Of a DNA stretch of 64,000 nt, positions 25,298 through 33,952 are shown piece after piece. How positions within the stretch are numbered: position 1 is the stretch's first letter; every line of letters begins with the position of its first letter. Under the pieces are notes generated by a model that saw nothing but the letters and a program-made list of their open reading frames with translations, had not been told where the DNA came from and searched no databases. The translations under genes were made by a program, and so were the position numbers. The stretch spans positions 248,001 to 312,000 of the forward strand of contig NZ_CAJFCL010000008.1 in the NCBI RefSeq assembly GCF_904063065.1. Direction: 5' to 3'. Origin of the DNA: Pseudomonas paraversuta. GTDB lineage: Bacteria; Pseudomonadota; Gammaproteobacteria; Pseudomonadales; Pseudomonadaceae.

Positions 25298-28063
25298 ATG
25301 AGCCAAGCTCCCCTCGTCCTGGTGGACGGTTCTTCATATCTGTACCGCGCCTTCCATGCGCTGCCGCCGCTGACTACGTCCAAGGGGCTGCCGACAGGTG
25401 CCGTGAAGGGCGTGCTGAACATGCTTAAAAGCCTGCGCAAACAGTACCCGGACAGTCCGTTTGCGGTGGTTTTCGATGCCAAGGGCGGAACATTTCGCGA
25501 TGAAATGTTCGCCGAATACAAGGCTAATCGCCCAAGCATGCCCGATGACATGCGGGTCCAGATCGAGCCCCTGCACGCCAGCGTTATCGCGCTGGGTTTC
25601 CCTTTGCTGTGCGTCGAAGGTGTCGAGGCCGACGATGTCATCGGCACGCTGGCCCGCAGCAGCGCGGCGGCAGACCGCCCGGTAGTGATCTCGACGGGCG
25701 ACAAGGACATGGCGCAACTGGTCGATGGCCACATCACCCTGGTCAATACCATGACCGGCAGCGTGATGGACATCGAGGGTGTGAAAGAGAAGTTTGGCGT
25801 TTCGCCCGAGCAGATCATCGATTACCTGGCCCTGATGGGCGACTCGTCCGATAACATTCCCGGGGTTCCGGGCATTGGTCCGAAGACCGCATCCGGCTTG
25901 CTGGTGGGTGTGGGCGGCGGTCTGGTCGACCTGTACGAGAAGCTCGATATCGTGCCGACCTTGCCGATCCGGGGCGCCAAAAACCTCCCGGCCAAGCTCG
26001 AAGAACACCGGGAAATGGCGTTTTTGTCGTACCGGCTCGCCACGATCAAAATTGATGTGCCATTGGATATCGGTCTTGAAGACCTGCACCTCAAGCAGCC
26101 AGATTGCGAAAAGCTGATCGAGTTGTACACCGAGCTGGAATTCAAAAGCTGGATTGCCGAGGTGGAGCGCGATGCCAAGCGCGCCGGCCAGGTCATTGTC
26201 CATGAAGAGCCTGCGCCGCCTGCTGAAGAGCAGCAGTACGAAACTATCCTGGATCAGGCGCGCTTTGACGTATGGCTGAAAAAGCTTAACGACGCCAAGT
26301 TGATTGCTTTCGATACTGAAACCACCGGCCTGGATGCGCAGCAGGCGCAGTTGGTGGGGCTGTCGTTTGCAGTCAAGCCGGGCGAAGCGGCCTACATTCC
26401 GCTGACCCACTCCTATATGGGCGTGCCGGAGCAACTGGATCGCGATTCGGTATTACGAGCCCTCAAACCGCTGCTCGAAGACCCGGACAAAGCCAAAGTG
26501 GGCCAGCACGCCAAGTTCGACATGAACATCCTGGCCAACTGCGCCATCGGTGGTGATCAGGCCTGCGGGATCATGGTGCAGGGCGTCGCTTTTGACACCA
26601 TGCTCGAATCCTATGTGCTCGACTCCACTGCCACGCGTCACGATATGGACAGCCTGGCGCTGAAATACCTGGGCCATAGCACCACCAGCTTCCAGGACAT
26701 TGCCGGCAAGGGCGTGAAGCAACTGACCTTTGACCAGATCTCGCTGGAGCAGGCCGGACCTTACGCCGCTGAAGATGCCGACGTGACCCTGCGTTTGCAT
26801 CAGGCACTGCACGAAAAACTGCTGGCGATCCCGAGCCTGAACAAGGTGCTGACAGACATTGAGATGCCGCTGGTGCCTGTACTGGCGCGTATTGAGCGCC
26901 AGGGCGCGCTGGTGGACGCCAACCTGCTGGGTATTCAGAGCGTTGAGCTGGGTGACAAACTGGTCGCGCTGGAACGTGAGGCGTTCGCCATCGCCGGCGA
27001 AGAATTCAACCTCAGCTCCCCCAAGCAATTAGGTGTGATTCTGTACGAAAAGCTCGGTTTGCCGATTATCAGCAAAACCGCCAAGGGCCAGCCTTCGACC
27101 GCTGAAGCGGTGCTGGCTGAATTGGCCGAGCAGGACTTCCCGTTGCCCAAGGTGCTGATGCAGTACCGCTCTATGAGCAAACTGAAAAGCACCTATACCG
27201 ATCGCCTGCCTGAGCAGATCAATCCTCGTACAGGCCGGATTCATACGTCCTACCACCAGGCTGTTACCGCGACCGGACGTTTGTCCTCCAGCGATCCAAA
27301 CTTGCAGAACATTCCTATCCGTACTGCCGAAGGCCGTCGGATTCGTCAGGCGTTTGTGGCGCCTAAAGGCTACAAACTGCTGGCAGCGGACTACTCGCAA
27401 ATCGAGCTGCGGATCATGGCCCACCTGGCCAAGGATGAAGGCTTGTTGCACGCCTTCCGCAATAACCTGGACGTGCACAGCGCCACTGCCGCCGAAGTAT
27501 TCGGCGTCGAGCTGGGTGATGTCACTGTCGATCAGCGCCGTAGCGCCAAGGCAATCAACTTCGGCCTGATCTATGGCATGAGCGCGTTCGGCCTGGCCAA
27601 GCAGATCGGTGTCGACCGCAAACAGTCCCAGGCCTACATCGACCGCTATTTCGCCCGCTACCCGGGTGTTCTGGATTACATGGAGCGCACCCGCACCCAG
27701 GCGGCCGAGCAAGGCTATGTCGAGACCATCTTTGGTCGTCGCCTGTACTTGCCGGACATCAACGCAAAAAACCCGGCGCTGCGCAAAGGCGCAGAGCGGA
27801 CTGCAATTAACGCCCCGATGCAGGGCACTGCTGCGGACATCATCAAGAAAGCCATGGTGGCTGTGGATAACTGGCTGACGGCTTCAGGCCTGGATGCCCG
27901 GGTCATTCTGCAAGTACACGATGAATTGGTGCTTGAAGTGCGTGAAGACCTGGTGGATCAGGTGCGCGATGAAGTTCGTATCCACATGAGCGAAGCCGCG
28001 AAGCTCGATGTGCCGCTGCTGGTTGAAGTGGGTGTGGGCAACAATTGGGATGAGGCGCACTAA
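25298..28063 (+). CDS. polA: DNA polymerase I
   Basis: A 921-residue repair and Okazaki-processing polymerase. Domains in order: 5'-3' exonuclease (1 to about 290; LVDGSSYLYRAFHALPPL, GVEADDVIGTLA, GDSSDNIPGVPGIGPKTA), 3'-5' proofreading exonuclease (about 320-510, with intact FDTETTGLD and AEDADVTLRLH), and polymerase (from about 540; ATGRLSSSDPNLQNIPIR, DYSQIELRI, INFGLIYGMSAFGL, VHDELVLEV). All catalytic acids are present. The ATG at 25298 is preferred over a frame extension of four codons. Confidence 0.97.
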   Translation: MSQAPLVLVDGSSYLYRAFHALPPLTTSKGLPTGAVKGVLNMLKSLRKQYPDSPFAVVFDAKGGTFRDEMFAEYKANRPSMPDDMRVQIEPLHASVIALGFPLLCVEGVEADDVIGTLARSSAAADRPVVISTGDKDMAQLVDGHITLVNTMTGSVMDIEGVKEKFGVSPEQIIDYLALMGDSSDNIPGVPGIGPKTASGLLVGVGGGLVDLYEKLDIVPTLPIRGAKNLPAKLEEHREMAFLSYRLATIKIDVPLDIGLEDLHLKQPDCEKLIELYTELEFKSWIAEVERDAKRAGQVIVHEEPAPPAEEQQYETILDQARFDVWLKKLNDAKLIAFDTETTGLDAQQAQLVGLSFAVKPGEAAYIPLTHSYMGVPEQLDRDSVLRALKPLLEDPDKAKVGQHAKFDMNILANCAIGGDQACGIMVQGVAFDTMLESYVLDSTATRHDMDSLALKYLGHSTTSFQDIAGKGVKQLTFDQISLEQAGPYAAEDADVTLRLHQALHEKLLAIPSLNKVLTDIEMPLVPVLARIERQGALVDANLLGIQSVELGDKLVALEREAFAIAGEEFNLSSPKQLGVILYEKLGLPIISKTAKGQPSTAEAVLAELAEQDFPLPKVLMQYRSMSKLKSTYTDRLPEQINPRTGRIHTSYHQAVTATGRLSSSDPNLQNIPIRTAEGRRIRQAFVAPKGYKLLAADYSQIELRIMAHLAKDEGLLHAFRNNLDVHSATAAEVFGVELGDVTVDQRRSAKAINFGLIYGMSAFGLAKQIGVDRKQSQAYIDRYFARYPGVLDYMERTRTQAAEQGYVETIFGRRLYLPDINAKNPALRKGAERTAINAPMQGTAADIIKKAMVAVDNWLTASGLDARVILQVHDELVLEVREDLVDQVRDEVRIHMSEAAKLDVPLLVEVGVGNNWDEAH

Positions 28064-28137
28064 GGGGCTGCAGGTGAAATTGCGGGCCTGTCAGTCAGGG
28101 AAAACCCGGGTTTATTGCAAATGGTTATTAGCCCTCT

Positions 28138-28165
28138 GGAACTAACCAGCCCTTCGCCACTCAGA
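28138..28165 (+). promoter_or_regulatory. Sigma-22 (AlgU/RpoE)-type promoter of ersA
   Basis: GGAACT at 28138-28143 and TCAGA at 28161-28165 are 17 bp apart. This matches the AlgU consensus GAACTT, 16-17 bp, TCTGA. Transcription would start near 28172. ErsA of P. aeruginosa is known to depend on this envelope-stress sigma factor. Confidence 0.7.
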
Positions 28166-28171
28166 TTTACT

Positions 28172-28302
28172 GAATGGGTGGTGAAGCCCTTCAAAGCTCC
28201 TGATGTTGTGTTAAGTGTTGGCAGATATCTGGAGCGCGCCCTAGCGTTCCAGTACTTGAACCCCGAACTTCTTCCCCCAATACGAAGTCCGGGGTTTTTT
28301 TT
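28172..28302 (+). ncRNA. ersA: ErsA (Spot 42-like) small regulatory RNA
   Basis: About 130 nt between polA and engB, the position of ErsA in P. aeruginosa. No ORF with a ribosome site is present. The 5' end is predicted from the AlgU-type promoter; the 3' end is a strong terminator with stem AACCCCG...CGGGGTT and eight T's. The terminator loop contains an unpaired CCCCC run, like the C-rich stretch of ErsA that base-pairs with ribosome-binding sites such as that of algC. Family assignment comes from position, promoter and this loop, not from a covariance search. Confidence 0.72.
28259..28302 (+). terminator. Intrinsic terminator of ersA
   Basis: Arms AACCCCG (28259-28265) and CGGGGTT (28290-28296), extended by ACTTC/GAAGT, with a C-rich loop and a run of eight T's ending at 28302. 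It also lies just before the 3' end of the convergent engB gene. Confidence 0.85.
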
Positions 28303-28314
28303 GCCTGGAATTTC

Positions 28315-28965
28315 TTACTCGCTGGCCTCGACCACTTCTTCGCCTTTGTTCGGCAGTTCCATCCAGCGTGCCAGCACGGTGTACGCCTCTTCCAGGCCCA
28401 TGCGTTTCGGGGTGGAGAACAACTGGATGGTCACTGCATCGCCCCACTGCTTGCGAATATCAGCCTGGATTTTGAGCAGGGTATTTTTTGCTGCGCCGTA
28501 CGTCAGTTTGTCGGCTTTGGTCAGCAAAATGTGCATCGGCATGCCGCTCGAAACGGTCCAGTCGAGCATCAACAGGTCGAAATCGGTCATTGGATGACGG
28601 ATATCCATCATCAAAATCACGCCTTTGAGGCTTTCACGGCTGCCGAAATAGGCTTCCAGGTGACGCTGCCAATGCAGCTTCAGCGGGATTGGCACCTTGG
28701 CATAACCATAACCCGGCAGGTCGACCAGGCGACGTTCTTCGTCCAGCTGGAAGAAGTTCAGCAGCTGTGTGCGCCCCGGAGTTTTCGAGGTGCGCGCCAG
28801 GCTGGCATGGGTCAAAGTGTTGAGTGCGCTGGACTTGCCGGCGTTGGAGCGCCCGGCAAACGCGACTTCAAAGCCTTCGTCGTCGGGGCATTGATCAACT
28901 TTGGCGGCGCTGAGCATGAAGGTAGCCTGTTGGCACAGACCGAGAATGGGGTTCTTGAGTTGCAT
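28315..28965 (-). CDS. engB: Ribosome biogenesis GTPase EngB/YsxC
   Basis: A 216-residue TRAFAC GTPase needed for assembly of the 50S subunit. G1 is GRSNAGKSS, G2 the Thr in SKTPGRTQLLNFF, G3 DLPGYGYAKVP, G4 TKADKL. Length is standard. It is convergent with ersA. The C-terminal tail (MELPNKGEEVVEASE) is acidic, as in other Pseudomonas copies. Confidence 0.95.
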   Translation of the reverse strand: MQLKNPILGLCQQATFMLSAAKVDQCPDDEGFEVAFAGRSNAGKSSALNTLTHASLARTSKTPGRTQLLNFFQLDEERRLVDLPGYGYAKVPIPLKLHWQRHLEAYFGSRESLKGVILMMDIRHPMTDFDLLMLDWTVSSGMPMHILLTKADKLTYGAAKNTLLKIQADIRKQWGDAVTIQLFSTPKRMGLEEAYTVLARWMELPNKGEEVVEASE

Positions 28966-29014
28966 GGGATTTCCGATGTGAGCGGCGTCAGGAATGGACG
29001 CGGCGAGCGTGTCG

Positions 29015-29043
29015 TTTCCGTTTCAGTGGCGCCAGTATATAAT
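29015..29043 (+). promoter_or_regulatory. Putative promoter for the cytochrome c5/c4 genes
   Basis: A perfect -10 hexamer TATAAT at 29038-29043, with a poor -35 (TTTCCG at 29015-29020) 17 bp upstream. It lies in the gap between engB and the cytochrome genes, reading right. Confidence 0.45.
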
Positions 29044-29155
29044 GCCGCAGATTTTGTGTGCGCTTTGTCCCAGCGTAGGATGAAGAACACGGGAGCGATA
29101 AACCTAGGTTGCGCATTAGAACGCAGCAAGCTCCCAACCCTGAAAAGGTCGTTTT

Positions 29156-29444
29156 ATGACGAAATGGCTGCTAGCTGCCGGTATCTTGATGCCACTTTAA
29201 CAGCACTCAGGCTACACAGGATCCGGAAGCCGTGTACAACCGCGTTTGTATTGTCTGCCAGCTGGTCAACTGCCCGTAGCACCGAAATCCGGTGATCGGG
29301 AAGCCTCAAGGCCAAGGACAGGATGATATGGAAGCGCTGGTGCAACACGTGACCCAGGGTTTCAAGGCGATGCCGCCGCGTGGTTTGTGCATGGACTGCA
29401 GTGTCGAGGATTACCGGTCAACCATCCTGTGGGTGAACGAGTAA
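29156..29444 (+). pseudogene. Cytochrome c5-family protein, frameshifted
   Basis: Fragments in all three frames together give a short cytochrome c5-like protein. MTKWLLAAGILMPL runs into a TAA at 29198. Shifting the frame gives ATQDPEAVYNRVCIVC, shifting again GQLPVAPKSGDREA, and a last shift gives the C-terminal GFKAMPPRGLCMDCSVEDY, which ends in a normal TAA at 29442-29444. At least three lesions are needed: one extra base near 29196-29200, one missing base at the heme motif (CIVC is no longer followed by His), and about 11 missing bases near 29303-29315. The ribosome site and both ends are intact. Real decay or local sequence error are the two explanations. The intact gene precedes cc4 in other pseudomonads. 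Confidence 0.8.
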
Positions 29445-29490
29445 GCCCGGCCCATAACTCTTTAACCCTTAGCCGTAGTTGGATTAGCTG

Positions 29491-30111
29491 ATGAACAAAT
29501 TACTCGTGAGTCTGCTGTTGACCTTGGGCGTCGCCGGTATTGCCCAGGCTGCAGCCACCGCCGTTGTCGGCGATGCTGCTGCAGGTCAGGCAAAAACCGC
29601 TGTATGTGGCGCGTGTCACGGTCCGGACGGCAATAGCATGGCGCCAAACTTCCCCAAGCTGGCCGGGCAAGGTGACCGTTACCTGCTCAAGCAGCTGCAC
29701 GAAATCAAGGACGGCAAGCGCCAGGTTCTGGAAATGACCGGTTTGCTGACCAACCTGAACGATCAGGATCTCGCGGATATCGCGGCCTATTACTCCAGTC
29801 AGAAAAACTCGGTGGGTGCTGCTGACCCGGCGCTGGTTGCCCGTGGCGAAGCCCTGTTCCGTGGCGGCGACCTGCAAAAAGGCATGCCTGCGTGCACCGG
29901 TTGCCACTCCCCGGACGGCCAGGGCAATGCTGCCGCCGGCTTCCCGCACCTGGGTGGCCAGCACGCCAGCTACATCGAGAAACAACTTACCGACTTCCGC
30001 GAAGGCGAGCGCACCAACGACGGTGACTCGATGATCATGCGCGGTATTGCTGCGAAGTTGAGCAACAAGGACATCAAGGCACTGGCCAGCTACATACAGG
30101 GGCTGCACTAA
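29491..30111 (+). CDS. cc4: Cytochrome c4 (diheme)
   Basis: A 206-residue periplasmic diheme cytochrome passing electrons to terminal oxidases. Sec signal to about residue 20 (GIAQAAAT), then two homologous domains with heme motifs CGACHGPDG (about residue 40) and CTGCHSPDG (about residue 138), each followed by NxxxxFPxLxGQ or GFPHLGGQHASYIEKQL. The axial Met of each domain is expected in SMAPNFP... and in DSMIMRGIAAKLS-type segments. 46 bp after the broken c5 gene; terminator downstream. Confidence 0.95.
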   Translation: MNKLLVSLLLTLGVAGIAQAAATAVVGDAAAGQAKTAVCGACHGPDGNSMAPNFPKLAGQGDRYLLKQLHEIKDGKRQVLEMTGLLTNLNDQDLADIAAYYSSQKNSVGAADPALVARGEALFRGGDLQKGMPACTGCHSPDGQGNAAAGFPHLGGQHASYIEKQLTDFREGERTNDGDSMIMRGIAAKLSNKDIKALASYIQGLH

Positions 30112-30179
30112 GGGTCGATCAGGCCGGGATGCAACCTTCGGCCGTGTTAACGATCGTTTAATCCTTGACTGTGAACCTG

Positions 30180-30205
30180 AAAGGGCAGCTTCGGCTGCCC
30201 TTTTT
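30180..30205 (+). terminator. Intrinsic terminator after cc4
   Basis: Stem AAAGGGCAGC / GCTGCCCTTT closed by a TTCG tetraloop and followed by T's. A clear rho-independent terminator 70 bp after the cc4 stop. Confidence 0.9.
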
Positions 30206-30247
30206 CGTAGCATCTGCCGCTACACTACCGAACTCAAGCCAGAACGG

Positions 30248-30265
30248 ACCTGTCTGAAGACAGGT
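30248..30265 (+). promoter_or_regulatory. Hairpin in the dsbA leader
   Basis: A perfect inverted repeat, ACCTGTC-TGAA-GACAGGT, 36 bp before the dsbA start. It is not followed by T's, so it is not a terminator; it could stabilise the mRNA or bind a regulator. Confidence 0.35.
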
Positions 30266-30301
30266 CACGTTGAAGCGACCTTATTTGCCCAGGAGTAAAG
30301 C

Positions 30302-30955
30302 ATGCGTAATCTGATTCTCAGCGCCGCTCTCGTCAGTGCCAGTCTGTTTGGCATGACCGCTCAAGCTGCCGATGTACCGCTTGAAGCCGGTAAGACCTAC
30401 GTCGAATTGTCCAACGCTGTTCCGGTTGCAGTGCCCGGCAAGATCGAAGTGGTTGAGTTGTTCTGGTACGGCTGCCCGCATTGCTTCGCGTTCGAACCGA
30501 CCATCAATCCATGGGTTGAGAAGCTGCCGGCAGACGTTAACTTTGTCCGCATCCCGGCCATGTTCGGCGGCATCTGGGACGTTCACGGTCAACTGTTCCT
30601 CACCCTCGAAGCCATGGGGGTAGAAGACAAGGTTCATAAAGCGGTCTTTGAAACCATCCACAAAGCTTCCCTGAACGACAAGTCCGGGAACCTGCTGAAA
30701 ACTCCGGAAGAAATGGCTGAATTCCTGGCGGCTCAAGGCGTGGATAAAGCCAAGTTCCTGAGCACCTACAACTCCTTCGCCGTTGCCGGTGCGGTGCAGA
30801 AGGCCAAAGATAAAGCCAAGGCCTATCAAATCTCCGGCGTTCCGACCATGGTCGTGGATGGCAAGTACCGATTCGATCTGGGTACTGCCGGTGGCCCGGA
30901 ACAGGCACTCAACGTGGCTGATCAACTGATCGCCAAAGAGCGGGCCGCCAAGTAA
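30302..30955 (+). CDS. dsbA: Thiol:disulfide interchange protein DsbA
   Basis: A 217-residue periplasmic oxidase that introduces disulfide bonds into exported proteins. Sec signal ends near residue 22 (GMTAQAAD). The active site is CPHC (Cys58, Cys61) in FWYGCPHCFAFEP, and the cis-proline loop is SGVPTMVVDG. An insertion of helices between these is typical of DsbA. It begins 14 bp before the GTG start of the next gene and is probably co-transcribed with it. Confidence 0.95.
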   Translation: MRNLILSAALVSASLFGMTAQAADVPLEAGKTYVELSNAVPVAVPGKIEVVELFWYGCPHCFAFEPTINPWVEKLPADVNFVRIPAMFGGIWDVHGQLFLTLEAMGVEDKVHKAVFETIHKASLNDKSGNLLKTPEEMAEFLAAQGVDKAKFLSTYNSFAVAGAVQKAKDKAKAYQISGVPTMVVDGKYRFDLGTAGGPEQALNVADQLIAKERAAK

Positions 30956-30969
30956 CAGGGGGCCTTGCC

Positions 30970-31836
30970 GTGCGCGGCTGGAAAAGCAAACGCATCGTTG
31001 GCCTGCATGAACCGCAGGTCAACGAGGATCATCTGGCTGCCTGCGGGCTGCCGGATGATCGGCGTTTGCGGCTGCTAAGTTTCAATATCCAGGTCGGTAA
31101 CAGCACTCAAAGTTATCGTCATTACCTGACCCGCAGTTGGCAGCATGTACTGCCACACAAAGGGCGGGCCGGTAACCTGGACAAGATTGGCGACTTGTTG
31201 AGCGACTTTGATCTGGTCGCGTTGCAGGAAGCCGATGGTGGTAGCCACCGATCCGGCTACATCAATCAGGTCAAGTACCTGGCCCAACAAGGCGAATTCC
31301 CTTACTGGTATCAACAGCTCAATCGCAATCTGGGGCGACTGGCGCAGCATAGCAATGGCGTGCTCAGCCGCTTGCGTCCTACGGCGATTGAAGATCATCC
31401 CTTGCCCGGCCCTGCGGGTCGTGGCGCGATTTTAGTGCGCTTTGGTACCGGCCCTGATGCGCTGGCCGTCGTGGTCATGCACCTGGCGCTGGGGACTAAA
31501 GTACGAAACCTGCAACTGGCCTACATTCGCGAGCTGGTTAGCGGTTATCAGCACCAGGTGCTGATGGGCGACATGAACACCAATGCCACCGATCTGCTCC
31601 AGACCTCGCCCCTGCGTGACCTCGGTTTGCTGGCGCCACAAATGCAAGCCACTTTCCCAAGTTGGCGCCCGCAGCGCTGTCTTGATCATATTTTGCTCAG
31701 CCCCAGCCTGACCCTTGAGCGTGTGCAGGTGCTGGACCAGCCTATCTCTGACCATTTGCCGGTGGCAGTTGAAATCCGTTTGCCGGGAATGGTGGGCAGC
31801 GATTCACTGCCGATGTTGAGCGGCTCGCCTTCATGA
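30970..31836 (+). CDS. Endonuclease/exonuclease/phosphatase family protein
   Basis: A 288-residue protein starting with GTG at 30970 after CAGGGGG. The DNase I-like metal phosphoesterase fold is visible: LRLLSFNIQVG (N-terminal Asn), DLVALQEADGG (catalytic Glu), VVMHLALG, VLMGDMNTNA (Asp and Asn) and ISDHLPVAVEI (Asp-His). No signal peptide. Substrate could be DNA, a nucleotide or a phosphoinositide-like ester; the sequence does not say. Its TGA overlaps the ATG of the diguanylate cyclase gene. Confidence 0.85.
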   Translation: MRGWKSKRIVGLHEPQVNEDHLAACGLPDDRRLRLLSFNIQVGNSTQSYRHYLTRSWQHVLPHKGRAGNLDKIGDLLSDFDLVALQEADGGSHRSGYINQVKYLAQQGEFPYWYQQLNRNLGRLAQHSNGVLSRLRPTAIEDHPLPGPAGRGAILVRFGTGPDALAVVVMHLALGTKVRNLQLAYIRELVSGYQHQVLMGDMNTNATDLLQTSPLRDLGLLAPQMQATFPSWRPQRCLDHILLSPSLTLERVQVLDQPISDHLPVAVEIRLPGMVGSDSLPMLSGSPS

Positions 31837-33869
31837 GCTCCGACGACGCCAATCGCTGGAAAGAGAAGTACCTTTTAAGCATCGAGCGCCAAGACAAACT
31901 TGAGCGGCGCTGGAATGCGCGGCTCGACCTGCTGCGCAGGGGCCTGGTGCGCAGTACCCTGGCGGCGGAAGGGACAGACCGCACCGTTGATCAATGCATG
32001 AAGGAAATGCGCGAAGCGGTACGCACTGACGAGATGGACGCGGCATTGGCGACCTTGCTGCCCCGTCTCGAAAAAGCCGTACTCGACTCCGAACAACGCC
32101 GCGAAACCCGGGTTGCGCAAATCAGTACTGCGCTTAATACCCTGGTCACTCAACTGCAGGCGTTGCCGTTGCCCCGTGAAGTCAGCAAGCCGCTCAAGGC
32201 ATTTGCCAGGCAGCTCGACAGCCGGGCTGGCCAGGCCCGTGAGATACCGCTGTTGCTGGACGAGTTGAGTAACTTGCAGGGACTTGCCCTGGCGCCGCAA
32301 CGCCAGGCACCGGAATCGTCCAAACCGGGCTTGTTACAGCGTCTGTTCGGTGCTCAAGACCCAGACAAAATCCAGCCCGAAGTCGTTGCGGTACCGGCAG
32401 CACAAGCCACGGCACCGCCAGTCATGCTGCAGCCGATGGTTGCCAAGTTGCCTGCAGCGCCGGTGTTGCCACAGGCTGAGAGCCAGCCGCCGGTGTCTGA
32501 GCAGCCGCAACCGGCGCCAATGGAGTACGCGCAGTCCTTGCCTGAGTACGCTCAAAAGGCGCCTGAACAGCCCCTTGCCGTACTCGAAGTGCCCGCACCC
32601 GATGAGCCGGAAGAACAAGCTCTCTGCGGTGCCCTGGAGTCGGTGGTGGCTCTGGTCGATGCAGAGAACAGTCTGCCTGAGGCGCCGGTCGAGTCGCTCA
32701 CCCTTGAACCTGACGACAGTGCTGAACTGCCTGAATCGGTAGACCCGGTTGCGGCTGCGCCGCCGGAGCCTGATACCGTCTATGCACTGCCTGAAAGCCC
32801 GGAGCCCTCATACAGCTCGGTGGCGGCGCATATCGAGTCAACCCTGCTGGGTCTGCTAAGTGACCTGTCGTTGCCGGAGCATCACCGCCCGCAAGCCGAA
32901 GCCATGAAAGCTCGTCTTGAAAAAGGGCTCAACTGGTACGAGTTACTACCGATCCTCGACGATCTTGCAGTCTTGATGCTGGCCGTCACTGACAGTGACC
33001 AGCATGAGTTCGAGGCGTATCTAAAACAGCTCAACGAGCGGCTCGAGTCATTCCAGAACAGCCTTCAGGCGGCCAGTGAAGGGCACACTGAAGGTCGATC
33101 TGCCGCGGCTGACTTGAACAATCAATTGCGCGAACAGGTCGACGGGCTGCAAAACAGCGTTCAGGGCGCGGTTGACCTGAGCAGTCTCAAACACATTCTG
33201 GAAAATCGCCTGGAAGGCCTGCTGGGCACGCTGGATCAACACCAGCAGCAGCGTGATGCGCGCGAGCAAGACGTCGCAGCACACCTGCAAGCATTGGCCG
33301 AGCGGGTGGTGCAAATGGAGCAGCAGGCCCAGGACTTTCGCGAGCACCTGGAAGAGCAGCGGCAAAAAGCCCTGCTCGATCCCCTGACCGGTTTGCCCAA
33401 TCGGGCGGCCTGGGGCGAGCGGCTGGCATTTGCAGTCGCACGCTGGCAAACACAGGGCAACTCGTTGTTGATCGCCATGCTCGATCTCGACCATTTCAAG
33501 CGGATCAATGATGGTTATGGGCATCTGGCAGGCGACAAAGTGCTCAAGATCATTGCCAATCAACTCCGCAGGCAACTGCGCCCGGGTGATTTTATCGCCC
33601 GGTTCGGCGGTGAAGAGTTTGTCCTGTTGATCCCTGACGCTACGCCGGCCATGGGCCTGGCGCTGCTCGAAAAACTGCGACTGGCCATTGCCGACTGTCC
33701 GTTCCACTTCAGGGGCGAGCCGGTAACCATCACCGCCTCCATCGGGGTCTCGGCGTTCAAGGCGGGTGACCGCAGCGAGTCTGTACTCAAGCGTGCAGAC
33801 GAAGCCCTGTATCGGGCCAAGCATAACGGGCGAAATCGCATTGAGTCCGAGCTTCAGGAGCTGCTCTGA
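31833..33869 (+). CDS. dgcH: GGDEF diguanylate cyclase (DgcH-like)
   Basis: A 678-residue cytosolic protein. The N-terminal 150 residues are helical; about 150-335 is a low-complexity Pro/Glu/Ala/Ser linker; about 340-500 is a helical coiled-coil region with many Gln and Glu. The C-terminal GGDEF domain starts at DPLTGLPNRAAWGERL. The active site is GGEEF (592-596) and the product-inhibition I-site RPGD (583-586) is intact. It should make c-di-GMP from two GTP. PAO1 PA5487 (DgcH) holds this position between the endonuclease and ampDh2. Start overlaps the preceding gene by ATGA. Confidence 0.88.
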   Translation: MSSDDANRWKEKYLLSIERQDKLERRWNARLDLLRRGLVRSTLAAEGTDRTVDQCMKEMREAVRTDEMDAALATLLPRLEKAVLDSEQRRETRVAQISTALNTLVTQLQALPLPREVSKPLKAFARQLDSRAGQAREIPLLLDELSNLQGLALAPQRQAPESSKPGLLQRLFGAQDPDKIQPEVVAVPAAQATAPPVMLQPMVAKLPAAPVLPQAESQPPVSEQPQPAPMEYAQSLPEYAQKAPEQPLAVLEVPAPDEPEEQALCGALESVVALVDAENSLPEAPVESLTLEPDDSAELPESVDPVAAAPPEPDTVYALPESPEPSYSSVAAHIESTLLGLLSDLSLPEHHRPQAEAMKARLEKGLNWYELLPILDDLAVLMLAVTDSDQHEFEAYLKQLNERLESFQNSLQAASEGHTEGRSAAADLNNQLREQVDGLQNSVQGAVDLSSLKHILENRLEGLLGTLDQHQQQRDAREQDVAAHLQALAERVVQMEQQAQDFREHLEEQRQKALLDPLTGLPNRAAWGERLAFAVARWQTQGNSLLIAMLDLDHFKRINDGYGHLAGDKVLKIIANQLRRQLRPGDFIARFGGEEFVLLIPDATPAMGLALLEKLRLAIADCPFHFRGEPVTITASIGVSAFKAGDRSESVLKRADEALYRAKHNGRNRIESELQELL

Positions 33870-33952
33870 AGGTCTGAGGGCTCAGGTTCAGATGCATCCG
33901 CAGCCAGTAAGGTATGCTGGTGTATTAACATTTTACTGTGTTGTGTCTGCCC

